Part shown: piece by piece, positions 1-8,591 of the stretch
Layout of the letters: each line of letters starts with the position of its first letter
Numbering within the stretch: the stretch's first letter is position 1
The notes under the pieces: generated by a model
Told to the model about the DNA's origin: nothing
Seen by the model: only the letters and a program-made list of their open reading frames with translations
Databases searched by the model: none
Origin: Bordetella sp. 02P26C-1
GTDB lineage: Bacteria > Pseudomonadota > Gammaproteobacteria > Burkholderiales > Burkholderiaceae_B
Direction of reading: 5' to 3'
Length of the DNA stretch: 64,000 bases
NCBI RefSeq assembly: GCF_009763255.1
Contig: NZ_WSJB01000018.1
Span: forward strand, 62,001 to 126,000
Program-made: the position numbers and the translations under genes

Positions 1-32
1 CGCGCTCACGCGCTCCCTGTGCCCTACTGCTT

Positions 33-731
33 ATGTCGAGTACCATTCTCGTCGTCGAAGACGAACCCGCCATTCAGGAATTGATCGCCGTTAATCTGTC
101 GTTTGCCGGCCATAAAGTCCTGCGCGCCTTCGACGCCGAGCAAGCTCAAACGCTCATCAGCGCCGAGCTCCCTGACCTGATTCTGCTGGACTGGATGCTA
201 CCCGGGACCTCCGGGCTGGCGTTGGCGCGCAAGCTGCGCGCCAACGAACGCACGCGCGGCGTGCCCGTCATCATGCTGACGGCCAAAGGCGCAGAACAGG
301 ACAAAGTCGACGGCCTGGAGGCCGGCGCCGACGACTACATCACCAAGCCGTTTTCCCCGAAAGAGCTGGTCGCCCGGATCAAGGCGGTGCTGCGCCGCCG
401 TGCGCCACAGCTGACCGATGACATCATCGAGGTGGGCGCGCTCAAGCTCGATCCGACGACGCATCGCCTGCTGGGCAACGATGCGCCGCTGGCCATCGGG
501 CCGACGGAATTCCGGCTGCTGCACTTTTTCATGACACATCCCGAACGGGTCTTCTCACGCTCGCAACTGCTGGATCAGGTGTGGGGGGATCATGTCTTTG
601 TGGAAGAGCGTACAGTGGACGTACATATCCGGCGGCTGCGCCGCGCGCTGGAACCCTCGGGGCATGACGCCCACATCGAAACCGTGCGCGGCAGCGGGTA
701 CCGATTCACCGCCAGGCCGCCCGCGCGATAA
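33..731 (+). CDS. phoB: Phosphate regulon response regulator PhoB
   Basis: A 232-residue OmpR/PhoB-class response regulator that activates phosphate-starvation genes once phosphorylated by PhoR. The receiver domain (about 1-120) has the acidic pocket E9-D10, phosphoacceptor D53 in LLLDWMLPG, T83 and K105 in the KPF motif. The C-terminal winged-helix DNA-binding domain (about 130-228) ends in the typical RGSGYRF. Full length for the family. The histidine kinase gene follows 9 nt downstream, so the two are co-transcribed. The region upstream, where a promoter or phoU would lie, is outside the window. No clear Shine-Dalgarno is visible in the 32 bases before the ATG. Confidence 0.95.
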   Translation: MSSTILVVEDEPAIQELIAVNLSFAGHKVLRAFDAEQAQTLISAELPDLILLDWMLPGTSGLALARKLRANERTRGVPVIMLTAKGAEQDKVDGLEAGADDYITKPFSPKELVARIKAVLRRRAPQLTDDIIEVGALKLDPTTHRLLGNDAPLAIGPTEFRLLHFFMTHPERVFSRSQLLDQVWGDHVFVEERTVDVHIRRLRRALEPSGHDAHIETVRGSGYRFTARPPAR

Positions 732-740
732 GCCGCCGCG

Positions 741-2039
741 ATGATCTGGCTGCGCACCCTCATCCTGCTTGTCCTGTGGGCCCTGCTCGCCTGGGGCTTG
801 CAACGGCTCATCGGCGATCCGGCCGGTTGGATAACGTTCTCGGGCGGGCTGGTGTTTTTGCTGCTGTGGCGCGCCTGGCGTATGCGCGCGGTGTCGCACT
901 GGGCCCATCACCCGGAAACCGCGCCGCCACCCTCTGTCGGCCCCTGGGACGACATTCTCGCTCCGCTTTATCGCTATACGCGCGCCCGCGCCCGCGAACT
1001 GACCGAGGCGCGCGCCACCATGCAAAGCATGCTGTCTGCCGCCCAGGCCCTGCCGGACGGCATCGTGACCCTGAGCCGGGACTTTCACCTCGAATGGTGT
1101 AATCGCGTGGCGCGGCATCACTTGTCCCTCAGCCTGCCAGACGATCGCGGCCAGAATCTGTTGAATCTGCTGCGCGCGCCCGAGTTTGTCGCGTACGCGC
1201 AGCGCGAGGAATGGTCCGAGCCCATCATCGTGCGCCTTACCCACGGGGATCAGGAGCGCGCCATGATGATGCATCTGGCGGCCTATGCGAGCGACCGGCG
1301 TCTGTTGATCACGCGCGATGTCTCGCAGATCGAGAAGCTGGAAACGACGCGCCGCGACTTCGTCGCCAATGTGTCGCACGAGCTGCGCACGCCGTTGACC
1401 GTGCTGGCGGGCTTTGTGGAAACCTTGCGCGACATGCCCTCTGATGCACTGACCGATGAACAGCGCAGTCAGTATCTGGGCCTGATGCACGAGCAGGCCG
1501 CGCGCATGCAGGCGATCGTCGAGGACCTGCTCACGCTGTCCACGCTGGAATCGTCGCCTGTTTCGGATCTGCGCCCCGTGCAGGCGCCCACGGTACTGCT
1601 GACGCTACGCCAGCAAATCGAGGCGCTTTCGGCAGGACGACACAATTTTCAGTGGGACATCAATGAATCCGTCGATGTCCTCGGGGCGCAATCCGAGATG
1701 TCCTCGGCCATGTCAAATCTCCTCACCAATGCCGTGCGCTACACCCCGGAAGGCGGAACCATCACGGTAAATTGGCAAAGCACACCCGATGGCGGCGCGC
1801 GCTACAGCGTGCAGGATACGGGCATCGGCATCGCCGCCCAGCATATTCCCCGGCTGACCGAACGCTTCTATCGCGTGGATCGCGGGCGCTCGCGCGCTGT
1901 GGGCGGCACGGGGCTGGGACTGGCGATTACCAAGCACATCGCGATTCGCCATGATGCGGAATTGGTGATCACGAGCGAGGTCGGTCGCGGCAGTACGTTT
2001 GCGCTGCAGTTTCCGCCTGAGCGTGTCGCGGCCGATTGA
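741..2039 (+). CDS. phoR: Phosphate regulon sensor histidine kinase PhoR
   Basis: A 432-residue membrane histidine kinase, cognate partner of PhoB. Two hydrophobic segments at about residues 4-23 and 30-46 form an N-terminal hairpin with almost no periplasmic loop, as in PhoR, which senses phosphate through PstSCAB/PhoU rather than directly. A PAS-like region covers about 90-190. The H-box SHELRTPL places the phosphorylated histidine at H213. The ATPase domain shows the N-box NLLTNAVRYTPEGG, the G1 box DTGIGIA and the G2 box GGTGLGLAI. It follows phoB by 9 nt. The assignment rests on the pairing with phoB and on this topology. Confidence 0.93.
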   Translation: MIWLRTLILLVLWALLAWGLQRLIGDPAGWITFSGGLVFLLLWRAWRMRAVSHWAHHPETAPPPSVGPWDDILAPLYRYTRARARELTEARATMQSMLSAAQALPDGIVTLSRDFHLEWCNRVARHHLSLSLPDDRGQNLLNLLRAPEFVAYAQREEWSEPIIVRLTHGDQERAMMMHLAAYASDRRLLITRDVSQIEKLETTRRDFVANVSHELRTPLTVLAGFVETLRDMPSDALTDEQRSQYLGLMHEQAARMQAIVEDLLTLSTLESSPVSDLRPVQAPTVLLTLRQQIEALSAGRHNFQWDINESVDVLGAQSEMSSAMSNLLTNAVRYTPEGGTITVNWQSTPDGGARYSVQDTGIGIAAQHIPRLTERFYRVDRGRSRAVGGTGLGLAITKHIAIRHDAELVITSEVGRGSTFALQFPPERVAAD

Positions 2040-2294
2040 CGGCGCCCTGTACGAACTGCGCTACAGGAGCAGGCACGTCCCGTGCGGCGAAATCGCGATC
2101 GCCTTACCGTCCGAGTGGGTTCTCGTTGATGTGGGCATGCTGTCCTTCACAATGAATGGATGAAACGCGCGTGCCGGACGCGCCGGGCCGCATCTGCCCG
2201 GCCTCCGCTTTAACAGCGTTCATTCCGTGCCGACCTACCTGAGCGGCGTTGCATCGAAAACTCGCTTTTTATTGCCCTTGCCTTATCCGTACCT

Positions 2295-3494
2295 ATGACC
2301 AAGATCGTCCTGTTCGAGAATGTCCATCCCAGCGCCCGTGAGGTCTTTGCCGCGGCGGGCTATACCGACATCGTCACGCATGCGACCGCGTTGCCGCCCG
2401 CCGAACTGCGCGAGGCATTGCGCGGCGCGCAGGTGGTGGGCATACGTTCTCGCACGCAAATGGACGCCGAGGCGTTTGCAGCCGCCACCGATCTGCGTGT
2501 GGTGGGATGCTTTTGCATCGGCACCAATCAGGTCGATCTGGACCACGCCATGAATCGCGGCATTCCCGTGTTCAATGCGCCGTTTTCCAACACCCGCTCG
2601 GTCGCCGAGCTGGTGCTAGGCGAGGCGATCTTGCTGTTGCGCCGTATCCCTGAAAAGAACGAGCGCGTGCATCAAGGCCACTGGGACAAGACCGCCAAGG
2701 GCGCATTCGAGACACGCGGCAAAACGCTGGGCATCGTGGGCTATGGCAACATCGGTTCGCAGATCAGCACGCTGGCCGAAAGCATCGGCATGCGCGTGGT
2801 GTTCCACGATGTCGAAGCCAAACTGCCACGCGGAAATGCCCGCGCGGTGACGACGTTGACGGAACTGCTGGAGCAGGCCGATGTCGTGACCTTGCACGTC
2901 CCCGGAGGCGCGAGCACCGAAAACCTGATTAACGCGCAGACGCTCACGCATATGAAGCGAGGCGCGATCCTCATCAATGCGTCGCGTGGCACGGTCGTCG
3001 ATATCGATGCGTTGCATGAGGCACTGAAATCCGGCCATCTGGGTGGCGCGGCGCTGGACGTATTCCCCACCGAGCCCAAGGGGCCGAACGAGCCGCTAGA
3101 CAGCCCGCTGATCGGCATGCCGAACGTGCTGCTCACGCCCCATATCGGCGGCAGCACACAGGAATCGCAGGAAAACATCGGCCGCGAAGTCGCGGAAAAA
3201 TTGGTGCGCTTCATGCAAGCCGGCACGACCAAGGGCGCGGTGAATTTCCCGGAATTGCCGTATCTGGAGCCCACGGGCAAGGCGCGCATTTTGCACGTAC
3301 ACCGCAATGCGCCGGGCGCGCTGGGCACGCTGGACAACTTGCTCGCCGAACAAGGGCTCAACATCCTCAGCCAAAGCCTGCAAACGCGTGGCCAGATCGG
3401 CTATGTGATCACCGACGTGGACGGCGAGGTCAGCGAAGCAGTGCTGGCCAAGCTGTGCGCGCATCCGATCACGGTGCGCTGCGATCTGGTGTAG
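2295..3494 (+). CDS. serA: D-3-phosphoglycerate dehydrogenase
   Basis: A 399-residue NAD-dependent dehydrogenase catalysing the first step of serine synthesis, 3-phosphoglycerate to 3-phosphohydroxypyruvate. The Rossmann motif GYGNIGSQ lies near residue 150, followed by the catalytic Arg (NASRGTVVD), Glu (DVFPTEP) and His (LTPHIGGST) segments of the D-2-hydroxyacid dehydrogenase family. The C-terminal 75 residues (HRNAPGALGTLDNLLAEQG) are an ACT domain, so this is the short ACT-bearing SerA type, expected to be serine-sensitive. The 255-nt gap before it has no recognised element. It converges on the LysR gene with only 6 nt between the stops. Confidence 0.94.
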   Translation: MTKIVLFENVHPSAREVFAAAGYTDIVTHATALPPAELREALRGAQVVGIRSRTQMDAEAFAAATDLRVVGCFCIGTNQVDLDHAMNRGIPVFNAPFSNTRSVAELVLGEAILLLRRIPEKNERVHQGHWDKTAKGAFETRGKTLGIVGYGNIGSQISTLAESIGMRVVFHDVEAKLPRGNARAVTTLTELLEQADVVTLHVPGGASTENLINAQTLTHMKRGAILINASRGTVVDIDALHEALKSGHLGGAALDVFPTEPKGPNEPLDSPLIGMPNVLLTPHIGGSTQESQENIGREVAEKLVRFMQAGTTKGAVNFPELPYLEPTGKARILHVHRNAPGALGTLDNLLAEQGLNILSQSLQTRGQIGYVITDVDGEVSEAVLAKLCAHPITVRCDLV

Positions 3495-3500
3495 TTCGGG

Positions 3501-4364
3501 TCAATTGCGCGAGGCGCGCTCGAAACATTCGATCAAGTGCGAGACCGGCGAGCCCGGCTCCAGCGACAAAGGCGCGATCAGGCCGATTTCCCGGTGAAAA
3601 CCAGCCTCGCCCAGATCATCCAAACGCAAGCCGCGCGCGTCGAATTGCCGGGTGCGCGGCACCAGCGCCACGCCTAGCCCGCCTCGCACGAGATTGGCGA
3701 TCGCGTCCATCTCATCGAGCTCGACCGCTTCTTGCACCACGATGCGCTGCTTTTTTAGAAACAAATCCACCAGCCGGCCGCCAAACGAAGAACGGTCATA
3801 GCGAATAAACGGTTGAGTGCTTAAAGCCTCGCGCCAGCTCTGAGCGGGAAAGTCGGCCGGCACCGCCAGCACAATGGGCTCGCGCGCCAAGGGCCGCCAC
3901 GCCAGCTCTGGCGGCAACGCAAAGGGCGGGCGCAGCATCACGGCCATATCGATTTCCCCGGCATCGACTTGTCCCAGCAGAGACAGGGACACACCGGGCA
4001 TCACGCGCACGCGTACATCGGGAAAGGTCACGCGAAAGTCTTTGAGCGCCCCTACAAGCAGATGCTGCTGGACCGATGCAATCGCGCCGATGCGCAGCAG
4101 GCCTTTCACGCGCCCTGCCCCCACCGATACCGCCATGCGCTCGGCCATGGCGACGAGGTCTTCGGCCTGCGGCAATAGATCGCGGCCGGCGGCGTTGAGC
4201 ACGGCGGATTTCCCCGTGCGCTCGAAGAGCTCCACGCCCAGGTAATCCTCCAGACGCCGCATCTGGGCGCTGACAGCGGATTGCGTCAGACCGAGCGAGC
4301 GCCCCGCCCCCGTGAACGTTCCGTCGCGCGCCACGGCGATAAAAGTCTTGAATTCTCGAATCAC
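3501..4364 (-). CDS. LysR-family regulator, divergent from the 5-oxoprolinase operon
   Basis: A 287-residue LysR-type regulator. The N-terminal winged helix-turn-helix (about 1-60) contains FTGAGRSLGLTQSAVS and MRRLEDYLGVELFERT; the rest is a periplasmic-binding-protein-like effector domain. It is divergent from the VOC-pxpBCA genes, with 179 AT-rich bases between. A perfect T-N11-A dyad lies 13 nt upstream of its own start. I infer autoregulation and control of the divergent operon. The effector is unknown, though 5-oxoproline or a related metabolite is a reasonable guess from context. Confidence 0.85.
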   Translation of the reverse strand: MIREFKTFIAVARDGTFTGAGRSLGLTQSAVSAQMRRLEDYLGVELFERTGKSAVLNAAGRDLLPQAEDLVAMAERMAVSVGAGRVKGLLRIGAIASVQQHLLVGALKDFRVTFPDVRVRVMPGVSLSLLGQVDAGEIDMAVMLRPPFALPPELAWRPLAREPIVLAVPADFPAQSWREALSTQPFIRYDRSSFGGRLVDLFLKKQRIVVQEAVELDEMDAIANLVRGGLGVALVPRTRQFDARGLRLDDLGEAGFHREIGLIAPLSLEPGSPVSHLIECFERASRN

Positions 4365-4376
4365 AGCTTAAGATAT

Positions 4377-4397
4377 AGCATCGATTTTATTTATGCT
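4377..4397. promoter_or_regulatory. LysR-type operator (AGCAT-N11-ATGCT)
   Basis: The dyad AGCAT (4377-4381), 11 nt, ATGCT (4393-4397) matches the T-N11-A pattern of LysR-type regulators exactly. It sits in the AT-rich divergent region, 13-33 nt upstream of the LysR start and about 150 nt upstream of the VOC gene. It would suit autorepression of the regulator. Binding is inferred from pattern and position only. Confidence 0.5.
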
Positions 4398-4543
4398 CAG
4401 TGCGAAAAAATATCGTTTTTCTATCAAAAAAACAATCGCTAAACTTATAACCATGCATTCGGCACCTGCTCGCATGAACCTGCGACATTTGGGTCCGGCA
4501 GACAAAACGATTTTGATTTACGCTTATCGACTTGGAGTCATAA

Positions 4544-4975
4544 ATGAGCACACCCGCTACTCTCCCCCCTTTCCATCTGGCATTCCCGGTTCGCGATATT
4601 GCCGAAGCGCGCGCTTTCTACGGCGAGCTGCTGGGCTGTCCCGAGGGACGTAGCGCCCCGGAATGGGTGGACTTCAACTTCTACGGCCACCAAATCGTCG
4701 CCCACTTGTCGCCCGAGGAATGTGGCCACAAGGCGACCAGCTCGGTGGACGACCATCAAGTGCCGGTACGCCACTTCGGCGCCGTGCTGCCGATGGAAGA
4801 CTGGGAAGCCCTGGCCAAGAAACTCACCGACGCTGGCACGAAGTTCGTGATCGAACCCTACGTGCGTTTCAAGGGCGAAGTCGGTGAACAGGCCACGATG
4901 TTCTTCCTGGATCCGTCGGGCAACGCACTGGAATTCAAGGCGTTCAAGAACATTGAATCGTTGTTTGCAAAATAA
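4544..4975 (+). CDS. VOC-family protein (glyoxalase/dioxygenase fold)
   Basis: A 143-residue single-domain vicinal-oxygen-chelate protein. It starts with [22 protein letters not shown] (in pieces FHLAFPVRD and AEARAFYGE), giving the first metal-type His at about residue 11, and ends with [15 protein letters not shown], giving the usual Glu. Similar proteins are annotated as glyoxalase or dioxygenase family without a proven reaction. It is the first gene of the cluster: pxpB begins 23 nt downstream, so the two are probably co-transcribed and the protein may act on 5-oxoproline-related compounds. That role is inference only. The ATG follows a GGAG at about 4533-4536. Confidence 0.82.
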   Translation: MSTPATLPPFHLAFPVRDIAEARAFYGELLGCPEGRSAPEWVDFNFYGHQIVAHLSPEECGHKATSSVDDHQVPVRHFGAVLPMEDWEALAKKLTDAGTKFVIEPYVRFKGEVGEQATMFFLDPSGNALEFKAFKNIESLFAK

Positions 4976-4998
4976 TCCGTTCGGAGGCGGTTGACCTG

Positions 4999-5739
4999 GT
5001 GCAATCTTTTTCTTTTCCTTCCAGTTCCACCGCCTGGCGCATCCGCCCACAAGGCGACCGATGCGTGATGGTGTATTTCGGCGATCGGATCGACATGTCG
5101 ATCGGTCGCCTGTGCCTCGCGGCCGCAAGGCTGGTGCGCGAGGCTAACCTGCCCGGCGTCATGGACGTCGTGCCTTCTTTTATCGCGCTGGCCGTCCATT
5201 ACCAGCCGACGGGCGTGCATCGCCCGCGCTTTCATGAGCTGGCCGCGCAGATCGACGCGATCTTGCACCAGGGTCTCGATCCCCAAGCTCAGGAAGCCGA
5301 CACGCAAGCCGGACGCGAGGTGGAAATCCCCGTGTGTTACGGCGGCGAATATGGTCCTGACCTGCAAGACGTGGCGCGTCATGCGGGGTTGACGCCTGAT
5401 GAAGTCGTGGACTTGCACACGCAGCCAGGGGCTTTCGTTTTCATGCTGGGCTTTGCGCCTGGGGCGCCGTATATCGGCGTGCACGATGAGCGTTTGAATA
5501 TTCCTCGCCGCGCTTCTCCGCGTACCGCCGTGCCTGCAGGCTCGGTGGCGGTTGCCAATCGACAGTCCGTGCTCTACCCGAGCCGATCGCCGGGTGGCTG
5601 GAACATTATTGGCGCCACCCCGCTATCCCTGTTTGACCCGCACGGCACGCCAGCCACCCTGCTACAGCCCGGCGACCGCGTGCGGTTTGTTCCTATCGAA
5701 GAAGCCGAGTACCGCCGGCTGTTGGAGGCTCGGCGATGA
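4999..5739 (+). CDS. pxpB: 5-oxoprolinase subunit PxpB
   Basis: A 246-residue KipI/PxpB-family protein. With PxpC and PxpA it forms the bacterial ATP-dependent 5-oxoprolinase, which opens 5-oxoproline to glutamate. Family signatures include the N-terminal GDRCVMVYFG, the mid-region PVCYGGEYGPDL and GFAPGAPYIG, and the C-terminal SPGGWNIIG and QPGDRVRF. The chosen start is GTG at 4999, with GGAGG at 4983-4987 upstream (11-nt spacing). The stop overlaps the next ATG by 4 nt (ATGA), indicating translational coupling to pxpC. All three subunits lie together in the order B-C-A. Confidence 0.93.
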   Translation: MQSFSFPSSSTAWRIRPQGDRCVMVYFGDRIDMSIGRLCLAAARLVREANLPGVMDVVPSFIALAVHYQPTGVHRPRFHELAAQIDAILHQGLDPQAQEADTQAGREVEIPVCYGGEYGPDLQDVARHAGLTPDEVVDLHTQPGAFVFMLGFAPGAPYIGVHDERLNIPRRASPRTAVPAGSVAVANRQSVLYPSRSPGGWNIIGATPLSLFDPHGTPATLLQPGDRVRFVPIEEAEYRRLLEARR

Positions 5740-6752
5740 GCATACGTGTCCTGAAACCCGGTTTGCTTTCCACGTTCCAAGATGCCGGCCGAACCGGTAG
5801 TCAGCATTTGGGCGTACAGGTCAGCGGCGCCATGGATCCACGTGCGCACCGTTTGGCCAACCTGCTGGTGGGCAACGAGGCCGACCTGGCCACGCTGGAA
5901 ATCACCATGCTCGGGCCGACGCTGCAGTTCGAGGCGCCGGCCTGTTTCGCCATCGCTGGCGCGGACATGCAGGCGATGTTGAACGATTCGCCCGTTCCGA
6001 ATCACCGACCCCTGGTGGCGCGCGCGGGCGATGTGTTGACGCTGGGCCCGGCCACGCCGGGAAGCGGCGTGCGGGCCTATCTGGCCGTGCATGGCGGCTA
6101 TGAGCTCGCCCCCGTCTTGGCCAGTACCAGCACGGACATCCGTGGCGCATTCGGCGGCCATGCAGGCCGCGCCCTGACAAAGAACGACCTCATCGGCTTG
6201 CGCTACGCGCTGCCGGACAGCGAAGACGATTTATCCGACCTCGCGCAAACGCTATGGCAAGTGCGCATTTATTTGCCGGCCGCGCTGGCGTTACGCCCGC
6301 GTAGCCGCTTGCGTGTGCTGCCCGGCGTGCATTGGGATGAATTCACGGCCGAGTCGCAACGCGAACTGCTGGAGGCGGAATACCGCATCAGCACGCAGTC
6401 CGATCGCATGGGCTACCGCCTGGAAGGCCCGAAGTTGTCCATGACGACTCCCCGCCAGATCCTGTCCGAAGCCGCGAGCTTTGGGACGATCCAGGTGCCG
6501 TCGGGTGGCGAAGCAATCGTGTTGATGGCCGATCGACAGAGTACGGGCGGGTATCCCAAGATTGCCCAGGTCATTTCAGTGGACTTGCCGGATCTGGCTC
6601 AGCGCCGCCCGGGTCAACCAGTGTGTTTCGCACCCGTGGAGCTGGACGAGGCGCAGCAACTGGACAGTGAACTCGAGGACGCTTTTGAGCAGGTTCATGA
6701 GGTACTCGCCGCCGCGAGAACGGTCTTAGAGAGCATTGCGAAGCCCAAATAA
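5736..6752 (+). CDS. pxpC: 5-oxoprolinase subunit PxpC
   Basis: A 338-residue PxpC/KipA-family protein, often called biotin-dependent carboxyltransferase or allophanate hydrolase subunit 2 by similarity. Family landmarks are KPGLLSTFQDAGR near the N terminus, SGAMDPRAHRLANLLVGN, and SDRMGYRLEGP followed by GTIQVPSGGEAIVLMADRQ (split here as two motifs) with TGGYPKIAQV near the C terminus. It overlaps pxpB by 4 nt, with the Shine-Dalgarno GGAGG inside the end of pxpB. It should form a complex with PxpB and work with PxpA. Confidence 0.94.
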   Translation: MSIRVLKPGLLSTFQDAGRTGSQHLGVQVSGAMDPRAHRLANLLVGNEADLATLEITMLGPTLQFEAPACFAIAGADMQAMLNDSPVPNHRPLVARAGDVLTLGPATPGSGVRAYLAVHGGYELAPVLASTSTDIRGAFGGHAGRALTKNDLIGLRYALPDSEDDLSDLAQTLWQVRIYLPAALALRPRSRLRVLPGVHWDEFTAESQRELLEAEYRISTQSDRMGYRLEGPKLSMTTPRQILSEAASFGTIQVPSGGEAIVLMADRQSTGGYPKIAQVISVDLPDLAQRRPGQPVCFAPVELDEAQQLDSELEDAFEQVHEVLAAARTVLESIAKPK

Positions 6753-6875
6753 ACACCGAGCACGGCTTGGACGCTTTTAAATGCCACACTCGAGGCCTGC
6801 GAAGACGCGGCATTGAGTGTCGAACACGAATCACCTGACGCAATACCGATCACATCACTTTTGGAGCAGCACCCC

Positions 6876-7646
6876 ATGTCCGCCTCTCAATCACTCGTCA
6901 TCGATCTCAACTGCGATATGGGCGAGAGCTATGGCGCTTGGCATATGGGCAATGACATTGCCGTACTGCCTTTCGTCAGTTCGGCTAACGTGGCCTGTGG
7001 GTACCACGCGGGCGATCCCTCGACGATGCGCAAGACCGTGGCGGCAGCCATCGAACATAAGGTGGCGGTAGGCGCTCACCCTAGCCTGCCGGATCTGGTT
7101 GGCTTTGGTCGTCGCACCATGCAGATCACGCCGCAAGAAGCCTACGATATGGTGGTCTGTCAGATCGGAGCGCTCGCCGCGGTGGCTGCTACACAGGGGG
7201 CACGCTTGCATCATGTGAAGGCGCATGGGGCACTATACAACATGGCTGCTAAAGACCGTGCCTTGTCGGATGCCATCTGCCGTGCGGTTCGCGATGTTGA
7301 CGCCAGTCTTGTTCTGTATGGTCTGGCGGGTAGCCAGCTGATTGCGGCTGCTCAGGACCTGGGCCTGCGTGCGGCGAGCGAGGTATTCGCGGATCGCTCG
7401 TATCAGGATGATGGATCGCTGACGCCGCGCAGCCAGCCTGGGGCCATGATCGAAGACGTGGACACCGCTATCGCCCAGGTACTGAACATGGTGCAGAATC
7501 GCGTCGTTCGCTCGGTCAACGGCCGTGATGTGGCCGTGCAGGCGGATACGCTTTGCATTCACGGGGATCAGCCTAATGCGTTGGTGTTTGCCCGGGCGTT
7601 GCGGGAGGCGCTTAGCAAGGCGGGGATTGAGGTTCGTGCGGTTTGA
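6876..7646 (+). CDS. pxpA: 5-oxoprolinase subunit PxpA (LamB/YcsF family)
   Basis: A 256-residue LamB/YcsF-family protein, the third 5-oxoprolinase subunit. Family signatures are IDLNCDMGES at the N terminus, VSSANVACGYHAGDP, VAVGAHPSLPDL, HHVKAHGALYN and CIHGDQPNA. I start at ATG 6876, which has GGAGCA at 6863-6868 upstream; an in-frame TTG at 6813 would add 21 residues with no family similarity. A 123-nt gap separates it from pxpC, so it may also have its own promoter. A structured repeat begins 102 nt after its stop. Confidence 0.94.
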   Translation: MSASQSLVIDLNCDMGESYGAWHMGNDIAVLPFVSSANVACGYHAGDPSTMRKTVAAAIEHKVAVGAHPSLPDLVGFGRRTMQITPQEAYDMVVCQIGALAAVAATQGARLHHVKAHGALYNMAAKDRALSDAICRAVRDVDASLVLYGLAGSQLIAAAQDLGLRAASEVFADRSYQDDGSLTPRSQPGAMIEDVDTAIAQVLNMVQNRVVRSVNGRDVAVQADTLCIHGDQPNALVFARALREALSKAGIEVRAV

Positions 7647-7748
7647 ACTGAACGCTATCGGTCGTTGTGAATTACGCCGAGCTTGGCGTCATGCTGGGTG
7701 GGTTTGAGTTTTTTTGGCCGTTGTTGCGGCACTGGATTACTTCTGGAC

Positions 7749-8042
7749 GTCGCTGTGGGGCAGTGGCCGCGTTGGGGCTTCACGTGGCCGGTCGGCCGCC
7801 TGCGCGTCCGACATCGCTTCGCTCACCTCGTCCGGCCCGTTCGGGCCTACCTACGGTGTCCGCTCGCTCGGCCACGAGGCGCCCCAACGCGGCCACTGCC
7901 CCACAGCGACTCGCATTGTCTTCAGTCGTGACTTTGCTGGGACGGGTTTCGCTTGTAGGCTTCGTAGGCGCAGCCGTGCTCAGGGACAAAGATCTTGCGG
8001 GGCCGCTATTACCGGGCGCCTACGGGCGCGCCCGGTAATAGC
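7749..8042 (+). repeat. Structured repeat element, copy A
   Basis: A 294-nt element of nested inverted repeats. The outer stem P1 is a perfect 30-bp pair, 7749-7778 with 7881-7910. Inside is a 4x4 internal loop (TTCA 7779-7782, AGGC 7877-7880), then stem P2 of 8 bp (CGTGGCCG 7783-7790, CGGCCACG 7869-7876). Two small hairpins sit within: P3 (GTCGG 7791-7795 with CCGAC 7808-7812) and P4 (7834-7847, loop GTTC). A 94-nt linker ending in GATCTTGCGGGGCC leads to P5, a perfect 15-bp hairpin, 8005-8019 with 8028-8042. Copy B at 8304-8591 has the same architecture in the opposite orientation. Weaker similarity continues upstream to about 7711. I do not recognise the family. Open frames across it look like by-products of its GC-rich sequence. 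Confidence 0.85.
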
Positions 8043-8303
8043 ATTCGGTCCGGGAGGAGCGGGCCGGCAGCCGGGGGGTGAAGTGAGGCTAAATGGACAA
8101 ATGACGCAGCCGTGTGAACGGCTACGGTGAGCTTCGCAAATCGGATCTGTAGCCACTCACGGCGCGCGCGCCACGTTACGGCTGGCTCACACTTGGCAAA
8201 TCAAGCATTAAAGAAAGCAGGCCACAAATGACGCTGCCCCTGCTACCACACTCGATCCGCCCATTCCAAATGAAACCCACCTTGAACGACAACCTGCCCG
8301 ATC
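8043..8303. other. Intergenic spacer between the two repeat copies
   Basis: This is the 261-nt spacer separating the terminal hairpins of the two inverted copies. The only local structure I see is a short 6-bp hairpin with a GTGA loop (AGCCGT 8108-8113, ACGGCT 8118-8123). No credible coding frame, promoter or terminator is visible. It does not resemble either flanking element. Confidence 0.6.
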
Positions 8304-8591
8304 GCTAAAACGGGGCGCGCAGGGCGCCCCGTTTTAGCAGCCCCGCAAAGTCCTTCATAGCGAAACCACGCCGGCAAAAATGCCAAGCAAACCACCCTCC
8401 CCGCCAACGCCGCGAACCCGAGCTAACGCCAGTCGGCGCGGGGTGCGCGGGCGGTTGGGGCGCCTCGAGGTCGAGCGAGCGGAAGTCGAAGGGAGCGCGA
8501 AGGCGCGGACGAGACGAGCGACGCGGTGTCCGGCGCCCGCGCGCCGGACCGACCTCGTGAAGCCCCAACCGCCCGCGCACCCCGCGCCGAC
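8304..8591 (-). repeat. Structured repeat element, copy B (inverted relative to copy A)
   Basis: A 288-nt copy of the element at 7749-8042, read on the minus strand. P1 is a perfect 30-bp stem, 8562-8591 with 8432-8461. The TTCA/AGGC internal loop is identical (8558-8561 and 8462-8465). P2 is 8 bp (8550-8557 with 8466-8473), P3 is 9 bp (8541-8549 with 8528-8536) and P4 is 4 bp (8503-8506 with 8495-8498). After a 93-nt linker containing TTTGCGGGGCT comes P5, a perfect 15-bp hairpin (8324-8338 with 8304-8318). Compared with copy A, 12 positions of P1, 2 of P2 and 3 of P5 differ, always with the matching change on the other arm. It begins 92 nt after the stop of the minus-strand oxidase gene. 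Confidence 0.85.

Noticed and set aside
4393-4653. 86-codon frame starting in the lysR/VOC gap
   Set aside because: It runs into the VOC gene in another frame, has no ribosome site and no recognisable domain.
7667-8130. Open frames across repeat copy A as hypothetical proteins
   Set aside because: Several overlapping frames are open on the same strand because the repeat is GC-rich. Conservation with copy B is in paired stems, not in codon pattern, and different frames align equally well.
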